From Opacimonas sp964559075 (lineage in GTDB: Bacteria; Pseudomonadota; Gammaproteobacteria; Enterobacterales; Alteromonadaceae): a stretch of DNA of 64,000 nt. Position 1 is the stretch's first letter. Each line of letters opens with the position of its first letter. This document shows positions 53,171-62,213 of this stretch, in pieces. The translations under genes and the position numbers were made by a program. The notes below the pieces were generated by a model. The model saw only the letters and a program-made list of their open reading frames with translations. It was not told where the DNA came from and searched no databases. The stretch covers positions 47,293-111,292 of the forward strand of contig CAZLGJ010000001.1 of NCBI GenBank assembly GCA_964559075.1, in the 5' to 3' direction.

Positions 53171-53847
53171 GCGGCGCCGCCGGATTGTTGCTTATTTGGG
53201 GTGCTGTCTAACATGGTGGCCATGGCCACGATATTTTTGGCCACGTCTTCCATTTTTTGGCCATTGTTCATGGCCATTTTGCGAATATTTTTATAGGCCT
53301 GCGCTTCACTCATGCCCTGTTTTTCAATCAAGATAGCTTTGGCCTGATCGACCCATTTGCGCGTAGTCAGTGCCGATTTGGCATCCGCAAGCTCGGTTTT
53401 TAGCGCTTGGGTGATCCCAAAACGGGTTTTAGCAACATCAATGATTTGGCCAATTCGGTTGATTTCATTGCTCCCTGAAATATAAGCACTCACCCCAGCA
53501 TTGAGTGACGCTTGCATCAGCGCAACATCATCTTGTTCAGATAACACAATCACAGGTTTCGGGTTGATATCCGTAAGCTGAGTTAAGGCCGCTAATAACG
53601 TGTCGGATGGGGCACAGGTATCAATCACGATAATGTCAGGATGGGCGGCTTCTACCGCTTTGAGGATAGACATCTCGGCAAAGGTAACCTCAGTGACGAC
53701 ATAAGAGGACTGGCTTAACACCTGTTGTAGCAAAGCGCTACGGGCGCTGGATTTGACATCAGTGACGAGCAGCACTCGCGATTGGGGTAAATGAGAAAGG
53801 TGTGTAGCGTGGGACATCGGCATGCCATGGTGCAAATCAATATTCAT
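53167..53847 (-). CDS. nasT: NasT-like ANTAR antiterminator
   Basis: A 226-residue protein with a receiver-like domain (SRVLLVTDVKSSARSALLQQVL, PDIIVIDTC, KPVIVLSEQDD) and a C-terminal ANTAR domain (WVDQAKAILIEKQGMSEAQAYKNIRKMAMNNGQKMEDVAKNIVAM). NasT binds twin hairpins in nas leaders and lets transcription go on. The start is uncertain: ATG 53847, or GTG 53856, or ATG 53823. No gene for the usual partner, the nitrate sensor NasS, is next to it. Confidence 0.9.
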   Translation of the reverse strand: MNIDLHHGMPMSHATHLSHLPQSRVLLVTDVKSSARSALLQQVLSQSSYVVTEVTFAEMSILKAVEAAHPDIIVIDTCAPSDTLLAALTQLTDINPKPVIVLSEQDDVALMQASLNAGVSAYISGSNEINRIGQIIDVAKTRFGITQALKTELADAKSALTTRKWVDQAKAILIEKQGMSEAQAYKNIRKMAMNNGQKMEDVAKNIVAMATMLDSTPNKQQSGGAA

Positions 53848-53856
53848 AAGATGCAC

Positions 53857-54138
53857 TAAAACAACTTTTGTACCAGTTTTGCTAACTCATTGTAAGACTT
53901 ATACAAAATTCTATATAAAACAATCTATTAACATCTTGAAGCCAGCAAAATCACAGGTCTTGTCGCATTTCAGTGCAAATCTAGCGTAGCCTGCACCGCA
54001 ACTGTGATTATTGTTTACGATCCAACCAAAGCTGTGGTTCCGAATATCATAAGGCATTGTTTTTATAACATTTTAAATATGGCATAAACCTTGTAAAGCA
54101 AATGCATTGTTATTGCTTTTGAGTCAGTAAACCGTGTT
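53857..54138. other. Divergent nasT-moaA promoter region
   Basis: 282 bp. Before moaA, TGGCATAAACCTTGTA (54080-54095) resembles a sigma-54 site but has GT instead of GC at -12. A stem AACCA/TGGTT with loop AAGCTG is at 54024-54039. Nothing else is clear. Confidence 0.35.
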
Positions 54139-55110
54139 ATGTTAGTTGATAACCATGATCGTGCATTTTTTTATGTGCGATTGTCCATCACCGATGTGTG
54201 TAATTTTAAATGCAACTATTGCTTGCCCAACGGGTATCGCAAGACCAAAGCGCATAATTTTTTGTCGGTGCCTGAAATAGCACGCTTAAGTCGTGGTCTT
54301 GCGGCAGCTGGCGTGCGCAAAATTCGCATCACGGGCGGTGAGCCAGCGCTGCGAAAAGATCTTACCAAGATCATAGCCACTGTCGCTAATACGCCGGGGA
54401 TCGAAGAAGTGGCGTTGACCACTAATGGCTTTAATTTGCTCCAGCATGTCGATGCTTGGTATGCCGCAGGCTTAACTCAACTCAACGTGTCGATTGACAG
54501 CTTGGATCCCAACCAGTTTGCGCTCATTACTGGCAGTAACAAACATCAAGCCATTCTCGAGGGCATCGACCGCGCACTGGCACTAAGGCTACCCACCAAG
54601 GTCAACACTGTTCTACTCAAGCAATACAATCTGCATCAGTGGTATCAGTTTTTAGCATGGGTAAAACACACACCCATCAGCCTGCGCTTCATTGAGCTGA
54701 TGCAAACTGGTGATAACGCGGCGTTTTTTGCCGACAATCACGTGCGTGGCGAGCAATTTTTGCAGCACTTACAAAAGCGCGGCTGGGAACAGACCAAACG
54801 CAGCGCGACTGCAGGCCCGGCTCAAGAGCTCGCGCATGCTGATTACCAAGGCAAGATTGGTTTTATCATGCCCTACAGCGATGATTTTTGTGCTAGCTGT
54901 AACCGTCTGCGGATCACCGCACGCGGTGCATTACACGCTTGTTTATTTGCCGAAGAGGGTCACTCTCTGCGGCACCTGCTACAACATGATGATGATAGCC
55001 AACACCTCCAGGCGTGGTTACAACAGCAGTTGCAGCACAAAACCGCGACGCACGGATTACATCAAGCCAATCCTGGGAGCACTGAACATCTCGCCATGCT
55101 AGGCGGTTAG
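54139..55110 (+). CDS. moaA: GTP 3',8-cyclase
   Basis: A 323-residue radical SAM enzyme: CNFKCNYC (residues 18-25), ITGGEPALRKDL, LTTNGFNLL, and the C-terminal second cluster site CASCNRLRITARGALHACL. It ends in Gly-Gly as MoaA does. First step of molybdopterin synthesis. RBS is weak. 48 bp before mobA. Confidence 0.96.
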   Translation: MLVDNHDRAFFYVRLSITDVCNFKCNYCLPNGYRKTKAHNFLSVPEIARLSRGLAAAGVRKIRITGGEPALRKDLTKIIATVANTPGIEEVALTTNGFNLLQHVDAWYAAGLTQLNVSIDSLDPNQFALITGSNKHQAILEGIDRALALRLPTKVNTVLLKQYNLHQWYQFLAWVKHTPISLRFIELMQTGDNAAFFADNHVRGEQFLQHLQKRGWEQTKRSATAGPAQELAHADYQGKIGFIMPYSDDFCASCNRLRITARGALHACLFAEEGHSLRHLLQHDDDSQHLQAWLQQQLQHKTATHGLHQANPGSTEHLAMLGG

Positions 55111-55158
55111 CGGCACAAGAGACAAACAAGTAAAACGGAATATAACAAGGAGCTCGAT

Positions 55159-55749
55159 ATGCATATTACAGGTGTCGTGTTAGCCGGTGGCAAGAGTCAG
55201 CGCATGGGACAGAACAAGGCCTATTTGCAGCGCTTTGACCAGTCTATGTTGGATTTTACCGTGGAGATTTTGGCAGCAGTGGGCGTTGACCAAATAGTTA
55301 TCAATGCCAATCAACCACATCCACTCCACTACCAGCGGATCGCTGATGTGCATCCAGACGCCGGTCCGTTAAGCGGTATTCACGCAGTGATGCACACCTA
55401 TCAGGGACAAACCGACGCTCTGCTGTGCATGCCAATTGATATGCCCTGCATGCAAATAGCATCATTACAGGCGTTACTTAATCAAGGCAGAGAGACTCGG
55501 CAAATCGTACACATGGCCAATCACCCGCTGCCGCTCTTTATCCCTTGTAGTGATGTGCATTTTATGGATATCACCGAACGGGTGACTTATCAAAAAGGGC
55601 TGAGCGTCCGTCACTTTGCGCAATCACATCTTGCCCATGTGCTAAGCACAGAAACGCAAGCGGCATGGACCAACACCAACACGCCCGAACAATGGGATGC
55701 GGCGTTGCAGAACCTGTCAATCAATGCCAAACACAGCTTAAATAAATAA
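55159..55749 (+). CDS. mobA: Molybdenum cofactor guanylyltransferase
   Basis: A 196-residue protein: VVLAGGKSQRMGQNKAYLQ (GTP-binding), DVHPDAGPLSGIHAVM, LLCMPIDMPCM. It makes the guanine-dinucleotide form that NasA uses. AAGGAG before the ATG. Confidence 0.94.
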   Translation: MHITGVVLAGGKSQRMGQNKAYLQRFDQSMLDFTVEILAAVGVDQIVINANQPHPLHYQRIADVHPDAGPLSGIHAVMHTYQGQTDALLCMPIDMPCMQIASLQALLNQGRETRQIVHMANHPLPLFIPCSDVHFMDITERVTYQKGLSVRHFAQSHLAHVLSTETQAAWTNTNTPEQWDAALQNLSINAKHSLNK

Positions 55750-55757
55750 GAGTGCGC

Positions 55758-56486
55758 TTAGCTAGGTGACAGCGCAAACGTCTGCATCTGCATGGTTGCG
55801 GCATCAAGCATTAACCACTGATCACACAATACCGGCGCACAGCCACTTAATAGCTTGATCGCTTCAGTGGCTTGCATTGCACCAATAATGCCAACCACTG
55901 GCGATAACACCCCCGCTTCACTGCAGCTATCACCAGGTTGTCCAAACATCCGCGCGACATCGCGATAGTTAGTCTTAGATTGAGCCGTATGAAACACGCC
56001 AAGCTGCCCTTCCATGCGAATAGCCGCGCCAACCACTAAGGGTACACCAGCGTTTGCGCACGCTTGGTCGATAGCCAGCCGCGTTGCTTTGTTATCTGTA
56101 CAATCGAGCACACAGTCATACTCAGTTACCACAGTATCTGCGGAAAATCGCGTCGAGCTTACACTGATTTGGCAATCGGGGTTGAGCATTTGCAATTGCG
56201 CTTGTGCGCAGCATACTTTGCTGCGATCAATATCACTCGCGCGATAGAGAATTTGTCGCGATACATTGCTCGCATCTACCGCATCATCGTCCATTAGAGT
56301 GACGGCGCCAATACCGCTGGCAACTAAATATTGCGCCGCCGCGCAGCCTAAGCCACCGACTCCGACAATCAGCATGTGACTATTAAACAAGCGTTCCTGT
56401 CCATCAATATCCATGCCGGGCAACATGATGTGCCGTGCATGCTTTAATAGCTGCGGATAAGAAAGTTCACGAACCGACTGCGTCAT
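55758..56486 (-). CDS. moeB: MoeB-like molybdopterin-synthase adenylyltransferase lacking the zinc cysteines
   Basis: A 242-residue ThiF-family protein: VGVGGLGCAAAQYLVASGIG (ATP loop), DDDAVDASNVSRQILYRASDIDRSKV, CTDNKATRLAIDQAC, SCSEAGVLSPVVGIIGAMQATEAIK. It activates the MoaD C terminus. E. coli MoeB binds zinc by two CxxC pairs; here the first is NYRD and the second is absent at the shorter C terminus. This may still be functional. 10 bp after moeA. Confidence 0.9.
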   Translation of the reverse strand: MTQSVRELSYPQLLKHARHIMLPGMDIDGQERLFNSHMLIVGVGGLGCAAAQYLVASGIGAVTLMDDDAVDASNVSRQILYRASDIDRSKVCCAQAQLQMLNPDCQISVSSTRFSADTVVTEYDCVLDCTDNKATRLAIDQACANAGVPLVVGAAIRMEGQLGVFHTAQSKTNYRDVARMFGQPGDSCSEAGVLSPVVGIIGAMQATEAIKLLSGCAPVLCDQWLMLDAATMQMQTFALSPS

Positions 56487-56496
56487 GAGTCACCTA

Positions 56497-57741
56497 CTAA
56501 CTTGCCTGTAGCGCTGGGTGGAACAGGCTAATTTGGATCTCATCACCCGGCAGGACATCCTCGCGCGCAGCATCAAGCAGTGCCAAACAGTTAGCATGTT
56601 GGATACTGGTTAAGACCCCTGAGCCTTGAGTCGGTAAGGCACTGACTAACAGGTGGCCGTTTTTATGCACTTCATAAACAGCGCGCTGAAAGTCACGTCG
56701 GCCAGGTCGTTTGCGCATGCGCTCTTTCGCAATGGCCCAAAAGGTCGGCAGCTTTTGCGGCGTTTGTCCCTGCATGGTTTCAATGGCGGGGATCACCAGT
56801 TGTTGAAAGGTAATCACCGATGAGACAGGGTTGCCCGGCAACCCAAAAAACAGCGTATCGGATAACTTGCCAAAGGCAAAGGGCTTACCCGGCTTCATCG
56901 CCACCTTCCAAAACGCGACTTGACCTAGTTCGGCCAACGCGGTTTTGACAAAATCCGCATCCCCCACAGACACCCCACCGGAGCTGATGATGATATCTGC
57001 ATGTTGCACTGCCTCGGTCAATGTTTCGGTTATTATCGACAAATCGTCCTGCACAATCCCGTAGTTGAGGACTTCACAGCCGAGCTTTTGCAAGGCACTT
57101 TGCAGCACATAGGAGTTGGTATCATAAATCTGCCCCTCGCCCAATGGCCGGCCAATTTCTTGTAACTCATCTCCTGTGGCAATGAGCGCCACTTTAAGAG
57201 GGCGGATCACCTCAACATTGGCGATCCCGATTGACGCTAATACACCGATATCGACAGCAGATAACGTCGTGCCTTGACGCAGAATGACCTCGTCTTTGGC
57301 GATGTCCTCGCCGCGGTAACGGATATTATTACCTGCACGCAGTGGGCTTTCAATGAGGATGATGTCACCGTTGCGCTGCACCTGCTCCTGCATCACTACA
57401 GCGTAGGTGTTTTTTGGGAGCATAGCACCGGTCATGATCCGCGCACACTGCCCACTTTTGAGTGGATGTTGCGGTGTTTGGCCAGCTAATACCGTCTCCA
57501 CCACAGTGTATTCGAGCGGATTATAAAAGCGTGACGCATCACCTAGGGCATAACCATCCATCGCCGAATTGTCGTGCGGTGGTACATTCATAGGCGAGAC
57601 AATATCTTTCGCAAGCACGCGTCCGTGTGCTTGGGATAACGGGAGGATTTGACTGACAGTGCATGGGGATATTTGCCCCAAAACCTGCTGTTTTGCACTA
57701 CTATAGGGCAACATCCCTGTCCCCACGTCGCATATTGTCAT
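56497..57741 (-). CDS. moeA: Molybdopterin molybdenumtransferase
   Basis: A 414-residue MoeA: PPHDNSAMDGYAL, GTTLSAVDIGVLASIGI, GDELQ, IYDTNSYVL, SSGGVSVGDADFVKTAL, KPGKPFAFG, LPGNPVSS. It inserts molybdate into adenylated molybdopterin. The start at 57741 has AAAGAGC upstream; an in-frame ATG at 57768 has no RBS. moeA and moeB form one operon. Confidence 0.95.
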   Translation of the reverse strand: MTICDVGTGMLPYSSAKQQVLGQISPCTVSQILPLSQAHGRVLAKDIVSPMNVPPHDNSAMDGYALGDASRFYNPLEYTVVETVLAGQTPQHPLKSGQCARIMTGAMLPKNTYAVVMQEQVQRNGDIILIESPLRAGNNIRYRGEDIAKDEVILRQGTTLSAVDIGVLASIGIANVEVIRPLKVALIATGDELQEIGRPLGEGQIYDTNSYVLQSALQKLGCEVLNYGIVQDDLSIITETLTEAVQHADIIISSGGVSVGDADFVKTALAELGQVAFWKVAMKPGKPFAFGKLSDTLFFGLPGNPVSSVITFQQLVIPAIETMQGQTPQKLPTFWAIAKERMRKRPGRRDFQRAVYEVHKNGHLLVSALPTQGSGVLTSIQHANCLALLDAAREDVLPGDEIQISLFHPALQAS

Positions 57742-57826
57742 AAAATTTTGCTCTTTCAATGATTCCATTTATCACTGAGCAAAGGTTGTTCCAACTTTTG
57801 TCTAAGCGTTGGTATGCACGTATTTT

Positions 57827-59374
57827 TTAACCTGCAGGATAGACATAGCTAGCACTGATCCCCAGCGGCAGCCCTACACTCCAATAGAGTAATAAAAACA
57901 ATGTCCAGAGCAAAATCAGCGCAATGCTATAGGGCAACATCATCGACAGCAGAGTACCGATGCCGGTGCCTTTAACATAGCGCTGACAGTACACCACTAC
58001 GAGAGGGAAATAGGGCATCAGAGGCGTAATAATATTAGATGAAGAGTCACCTAGACGATAGGCCGCTTGAGTGAGATCCGGAGAGATCCCCAACTGCATG
58101 AGCATAGGTACAAAAATCGGCCCCAACAACGCCCACTTGGCAGAAGATGAGCCCACAAACAGGTTCACAAAAGCGGTCAAAAAGATGGTCCCAACAATAG
58201 TAACCATCGCCGGCAGTGCCAAGCCTTGCAGGACTTCAGCACCGTTCACCGCTAGCAGAACGCCCAGGTTGGATTTGGCAAATGCATCGATAAACAAAGC
58301 ACAGAAAAACGCCATGACAATGTAATAACTCATTCCCTGCATAGCTTTGGTCATCGAATCGATCATGTCTTTGGTGGAGCGATAGGTACCAGACACATAC
58401 CCGTACACCACGCCGGGTAACAAAAATAACAAAAAGATGATCGGCACAATCGATCGCATGACCGGTGCTGCGTATGAGGTCAGCTGTCCCTCGGCATCGC
58501 GCAATGGCGAGGTTTCTGGCAGCAAAATCGCCACCAGTGCCACCAGCCCGGCTAGCAAAGTAAACGAGGCATAGCGGAGCGCTTTGATTTGTTGTGCGTT
58601 AAGCTCATCAAACTTGGGAATATCGTTCGGGTCGCCATCTACTGGCGTGTTTTGTAGCCGCGGCTCGATCACTTTATCCGTCAAATACCAAGCGATACTG
58701 ATAATCACAATAGAAGATGCCGAATTAAAAAAGTAGTTGTTCAACGGGTTTAGTTCAATTTGTGGATCGATAATGCGCGCCGCTTCTTGCGTAAACGACT
58801 GGAGCAAAGGATCGATTGCCGACGGGATAAAGTTGGCACAAAAACCGCCGCTGACTCCAGCAAATGCCGCCGCGATCCCCGCCAAAGGATGACGCCCCAT
58901 GGCATAAAAAATGACCCCAGCTAAGGGGATCACTAACACATAGCCTGCGTCGGTTGCGGTATGCGAAACAATCGCGACCAGTACGACCATTGGCGTCAGC
59001 AGCGAGCGTGGCGTCCAATCGAGAATGCGCTTAAGTCCGGCACTGATAAATCCCGAATGCTCGGCAACGCCTACCCCAAGCATGGCCACTAGCACCACAC
59101 CCAAGGGCGCAAAACCAGTAAAAATCGTCACCATACGGCTCAAAAAATCAGCCAGCGCGGCGCCCGTTAACAAATTATTGATTTGAACCGCCTCACCAGA
59201 GCGTGGATCGATCGCACTAAAGTCCATACCGGCCATGAGTGCTGATAACGCCCAGACTACGGCTAAGCAAATCACAAAAATAATCGCGGGATCGGGCAGT
59301 TTATTGCCAACTTTTTCGACCTTGTCGAGGGCGCGCATGACCCAGGTATTTGGTTGAGGTGTGGTAGTGCTCAT
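57827..59374 (-). CDS. abgT: AbgT-family transporter
   Basis: A 515-residue protein with about 12 helices, typical AbgT sequences: NKLPDPAIIFVICLAVVWALSALM, VAEHSGFISAGLKRIL, VSHTATDAGYVLVIPLAGVIF, AGVSGGFCANFIPSAIDPLLQ, FVGSSSAKWALLGPIFVPMLM, LGDSSSNIITPLMPYFPLVV. Transports p-aminobenzoyl-glutamate or exports sulfonamide-like compounds in studied members. ATG 59374 has AGGAACG upstream. Confidence 0.95.
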   Translation of the reverse strand: MSTTTPQPNTWVMRALDKVEKVGNKLPDPAIIFVICLAVVWALSALMAGMDFSAIDPRSGEAVQINNLLTGAALADFLSRMVTIFTGFAPLGVVLVAMLGVGVAEHSGFISAGLKRILDWTPRSLLTPMVVLVAIVSHTATDAGYVLVIPLAGVIFYAMGRHPLAGIAAAFAGVSGGFCANFIPSAIDPLLQSFTQEAARIIDPQIELNPLNNYFFNSASSIVIISIAWYLTDKVIEPRLQNTPVDGDPNDIPKFDELNAQQIKALRYASFTLLAGLVALVAILLPETSPLRDAEGQLTSYAAPVMRSIVPIIFLLFLLPGVVYGYVSGTYRSTKDMIDSMTKAMQGMSYYIVMAFFCALFIDAFAKSNLGVLLAVNGAEVLQGLALPAMVTIVGTIFLTAFVNLFVGSSSAKWALLGPIFVPMLMQLGISPDLTQAAYRLGDSSSNIITPLMPYFPLVVVYCQRYVKGTGIGTLLSMMLPYSIALILLWTLFLLLYWSVGLPLGISASYVYPAG

Positions 59375-59423
59375 AGTCGTTCCTATTGTTTTTATTGTTA
59401 TAGACGTGAACTGAGGATTCGGT

Positions 59424-62189
59424 TTAATCTTTGCGATAACCAAAGCTCGATACGCATGGTACTAAAAAGGGGCTGATTTGCCTAGGGTACTGCCCGACCT
59501 GCTGATGATAGCTCACAATTAACTTGTTGGTTGGCCGGCTCAGCGCCACATAAAGTAAACGCTTACTCTCATTTTCGCGCTTTACTCGCTTATCTTTAGG
59601 GATACTTGCCGGCATATACAACGGATAATTACTGTCTACGCATGCAGGCAGATACACAGTATCAAACTCCAAGCCTTTCGCGCGATGCACGGTGCTCACA
59701 ATTAACTTATCACGTTCAGGATCGATCAGGTCGGTTTCTTTTAAGGTGGCCAACTGCGCGACTAACTGGCCACGTGCTTGTCCTTCAGCACCGGCATATT
59801 GATACAAATTCGCATTGAGCTGGTGTGAAGCAATCCCTTGAAAGCAATGTTTGATAAGCCAGGGAAAGTACTTTTGGGTGGCCTCAGCTCGGGTTTGGGC
59901 CAGTGTTTGAGGGTTATACCAGTGATCTTGTTGCTGCGCGAAGGAAAAGTAGGCATCGATACTCGTCGCCAACTCGACATCCAGTGGCGAAAAAAACGGC
60001 GTCGCAAAATCATCACACATCGTCTGCCAGGCATAGCGAAACGGTGTGATGATCGACGCGTATTGGTCAAGTAACGCATCGGCCTGCTGTAGATGCTCAG
60101 GCATGGCTTGGCACATGTGTACAAATAAAGACGCGGTGGCCTTCACATCGTCTAACGCGTTATGACTATTCACCCCAGCTAAGGTAAAAGTATCGAGCAA
60201 GCTTTCCAATTTATAGCTTGCCAAGTCTGGGTAGAGCAAGCGCGCCAGCTGTAAGGTATCAAAACACGGCCGCATCAGTAAAGCCGATAACTGCGCCTGC
60301 ACATCAGGCGCAAACGTGAGTTCGGCAGAGTTGCTTTTGAGCATCTCCAAATCATAATTGAGGTTGTGCGCCAGTAGCGGACACTCTCCGACAAAAGCCA
60401 AAAACTCGGACAGCACATTGACCCAAGCGCCGCCCTTGGCCACCTGTTCTCGAGTAATGTGATGGATCGCCTGACTGTTGGCAAAAGCAGCATCGAGCGC
60501 TGCATCTCCATCAAGATCGATACAGACGTACTCATCAAATTCTGCCACCACCTGACCGCGACAAACTTTCACCGCCGCAATCTGGATGATTTTGTCACTC
60601 ATAAAATCCAGACCTGTGGTTTCGGTATCAAAAATGACCACGCCTTGATCATCCGCGGCGGCTAACAACTCACGGTACGGATAGTCAAATAACGCCTGCC
60701 CCAACAAAACATGTGCCAATGGCAGTCGCTTAGCCGCAAACGCGTTGACCATGGCGATGATGTCTTTACGTGTATACCGACTGCCCGCTCCTGAACGGGT
60801 AAAGCGAAAAATAATGCTCCACCAGTCCATGCGCTGGGTGTTGGTATTAACCCCATTTAGCAAGCGCAACAGGCTCATCGCATCGACCAGCGCTAACTGC
60901 TGCATCAGATCGTTTTCACCAACGCGAAAAAAGCGCAGTCCTTGCGCCTGAAAGTGGCGACAGAACTGTTCAATGAGTTTATTGGTCGGCAATAACATCC
61001 CGATATTGCGCTGCTCATCTGCCAAAATTTGCGTGACCGCGCGCGCTGCCAACGCCACTTCTTGCTCGAGGGTCTGAGTAGCAAACAGCATAGTCGCATT
61101 TTTATCAACAGCATTGCTGCTGCACTCAGTAGCCTCTGTCCGTCTAGTCCGCATTGACACAATTGCTGGTAGCTGCCAGTGTGCGGTTCTATAGGCATTG
61201 AGGATAGTCAATAGCGGCGCTTGAGCACGGTAGTTGTTGATTAGCTGGTGCTGGGTAAAATCCTGCAAATTGCGCTGCAGCTGAGTGATATCGGCTCCCA
61301 AAAAACCATATATGGACTGCAACTCATCGCCCACCGCAAAAACATGTGAATCAGGGGCATCCAGCATGGCAATGATGGCCCACTGCAGCGGATTCAGATC
61401 TTGCACTTCGTCAATTTGGATAAACCGTTTGGGTTGCGGCGCATGCCGCAGACACGCTAGCCCCTGCACCAACAAATCGTCAAAATCAATCGCTTGTGAG
61501 GCGCGTTTGTGTCCTTGATAAGCGAGAAACACCTGATAAATACGCACAATGACATGATCAAGGTCGCGATAATCGACCCCCAGCAAGGCTTTGGCGCTCG
61601 CCACCTGTTGCGCTAGCTGCGACTGCAATAACTGTTGTGCCACGCTTAGCAGCCAGTGATCATCAGACTCGATAGCCACACTCAACAGTGCCAATCCTGC
61701 CTGCAATGATTGCATGATCCGCGTCCACGAGGGCTGATACACATTCGCCGCCGCTACCTGCCCCACATCACAGCTGTGTAGCAACACCTCAGGCACGCCG
61801 TGATAGTCGATGGGAGTCGCCAGCGCATCCACCACCGCTAGCTCAATCAGCTCTTTGGCATATTCCTCTGGGATCAGAGATTGCCATTTGAGATGGCGAA
61901 ACCGCGGCTCTGTGGTCTCGCGCAACACGTGCATACAAAACGCATGAAAATTACCGATAAACGGATTGCGATCACCGAGTACGCGAGCCGCTCGCTGCTG
62001 CATTTCCAGCGCAGCGCGCACCGTAAAAGTCAGGCAGACAATCTCGTCATCAGCAAAGTGTGCCAGTCCCGACGCCTGTAAGCGCGCGGTTAATAGCGCG
62101 GTTTTACCCGCGCCAGGTGGTGCAGAGACAAAGTGCTTGCCGTCTGTTAGCGCCAGCAAATCCGCTTGCGTTTGGTCAAATCGCTGCAA
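59424..62189 (-). CDS. UvrD-type helicase with an embedded DnaQ-like exonuclease domain
   Basis: A 921-residue protein. Helicase motifs: FVSAPPGAGKTALLTARL (Walker A, residues 20-37), AIDFDDLLVQGL, FIQIDEVQDLNPLQWAII, FAVGDELQSIYGFLGAD, NYRAQAPLL; then an inserted DEDDh exonuclease at about 515-690 (VVIFDTETTGLDF, LLAHNLNYDLEML, SHNALDDVKATASLF); then the C-terminal helicase part VSTVHRAKGLEFDTVYLPA and RLLYVALSRPTNKLIVSY. It probably unwinds and trims DNA in repair. Stand-alone UvrD helicases rarely carry an exonuclease in the middle. Confidence 0.88.
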   Translation of the reverse strand: MQRFDQTQADLLALTDGKHFVSAPPGAGKTALLTARLQASGLAHFADDEIVCLTFTVRAALEMQQRAARVLGDRNPFIGNFHAFCMHVLRETTEPRFRHLKWQSLIPEEYAKELIELAVVDALATPIDYHGVPEVLLHSCDVGQVAAANVYQPSWTRIMQSLQAGLALLSVAIESDDHWLLSVAQQLLQSQLAQQVASAKALLGVDYRDLDHVIVRIYQVFLAYQGHKRASQAIDFDDLLVQGLACLRHAPQPKRFIQIDEVQDLNPLQWAIIAMLDAPDSHVFAVGDELQSIYGFLGADITQLQRNLQDFTQHQLINNYRAQAPLLTILNAYRTAHWQLPAIVSMRTRRTEATECSSNAVDKNATMLFATQTLEQEVALAARAVTQILADEQRNIGMLLPTNKLIEQFCRHFQAQGLRFFRVGENDLMQQLALVDAMSLLRLLNGVNTNTQRMDWWSIIFRFTRSGAGSRYTRKDIIAMVNAFAAKRLPLAHVLLGQALFDYPYRELLAAADDQGVVIFDTETTGLDFMSDKIIQIAAVKVCRGQVVAEFDEYVCIDLDGDAALDAAFANSQAIHHITREQVAKGGAWVNVLSEFLAFVGECPLLAHNLNYDLEMLKSNSAELTFAPDVQAQLSALLMRPCFDTLQLARLLYPDLASYKLESLLDTFTLAGVNSHNALDDVKATASLFVHMCQAMPEHLQQADALLDQYASIITPFRYAWQTMCDDFATPFFSPLDVELATSIDAYFSFAQQQDHWYNPQTLAQTRAEATQKYFPWLIKHCFQGIASHQLNANLYQYAGAEGQARGQLVAQLATLKETDLIDPERDKLIVSTVHRAKGLEFDTVYLPACVDSNYPLYMPASIPKDKRVKRENESKRLLYVALSRPTNKLIVSYHQQVGQYPRQISPFLVPCVSSFGYRKD

Positions 62190-62213
62190 AAGCTGCCCAG
62201 TAAAGGTTGTGAG

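Noticed and set aside
54080..54095. Sigma-54 promoter for moaA
   Set aside because: The -12 element has GT instead of the strongly conserved GC; kept only as a note.
53857..54138. Possible molybdenum-cofactor riboswitch in front of moaA
   Set aside because: I cannot find the conserved core or the expected multi-stem layout by eye; only a short simple stem is visible.
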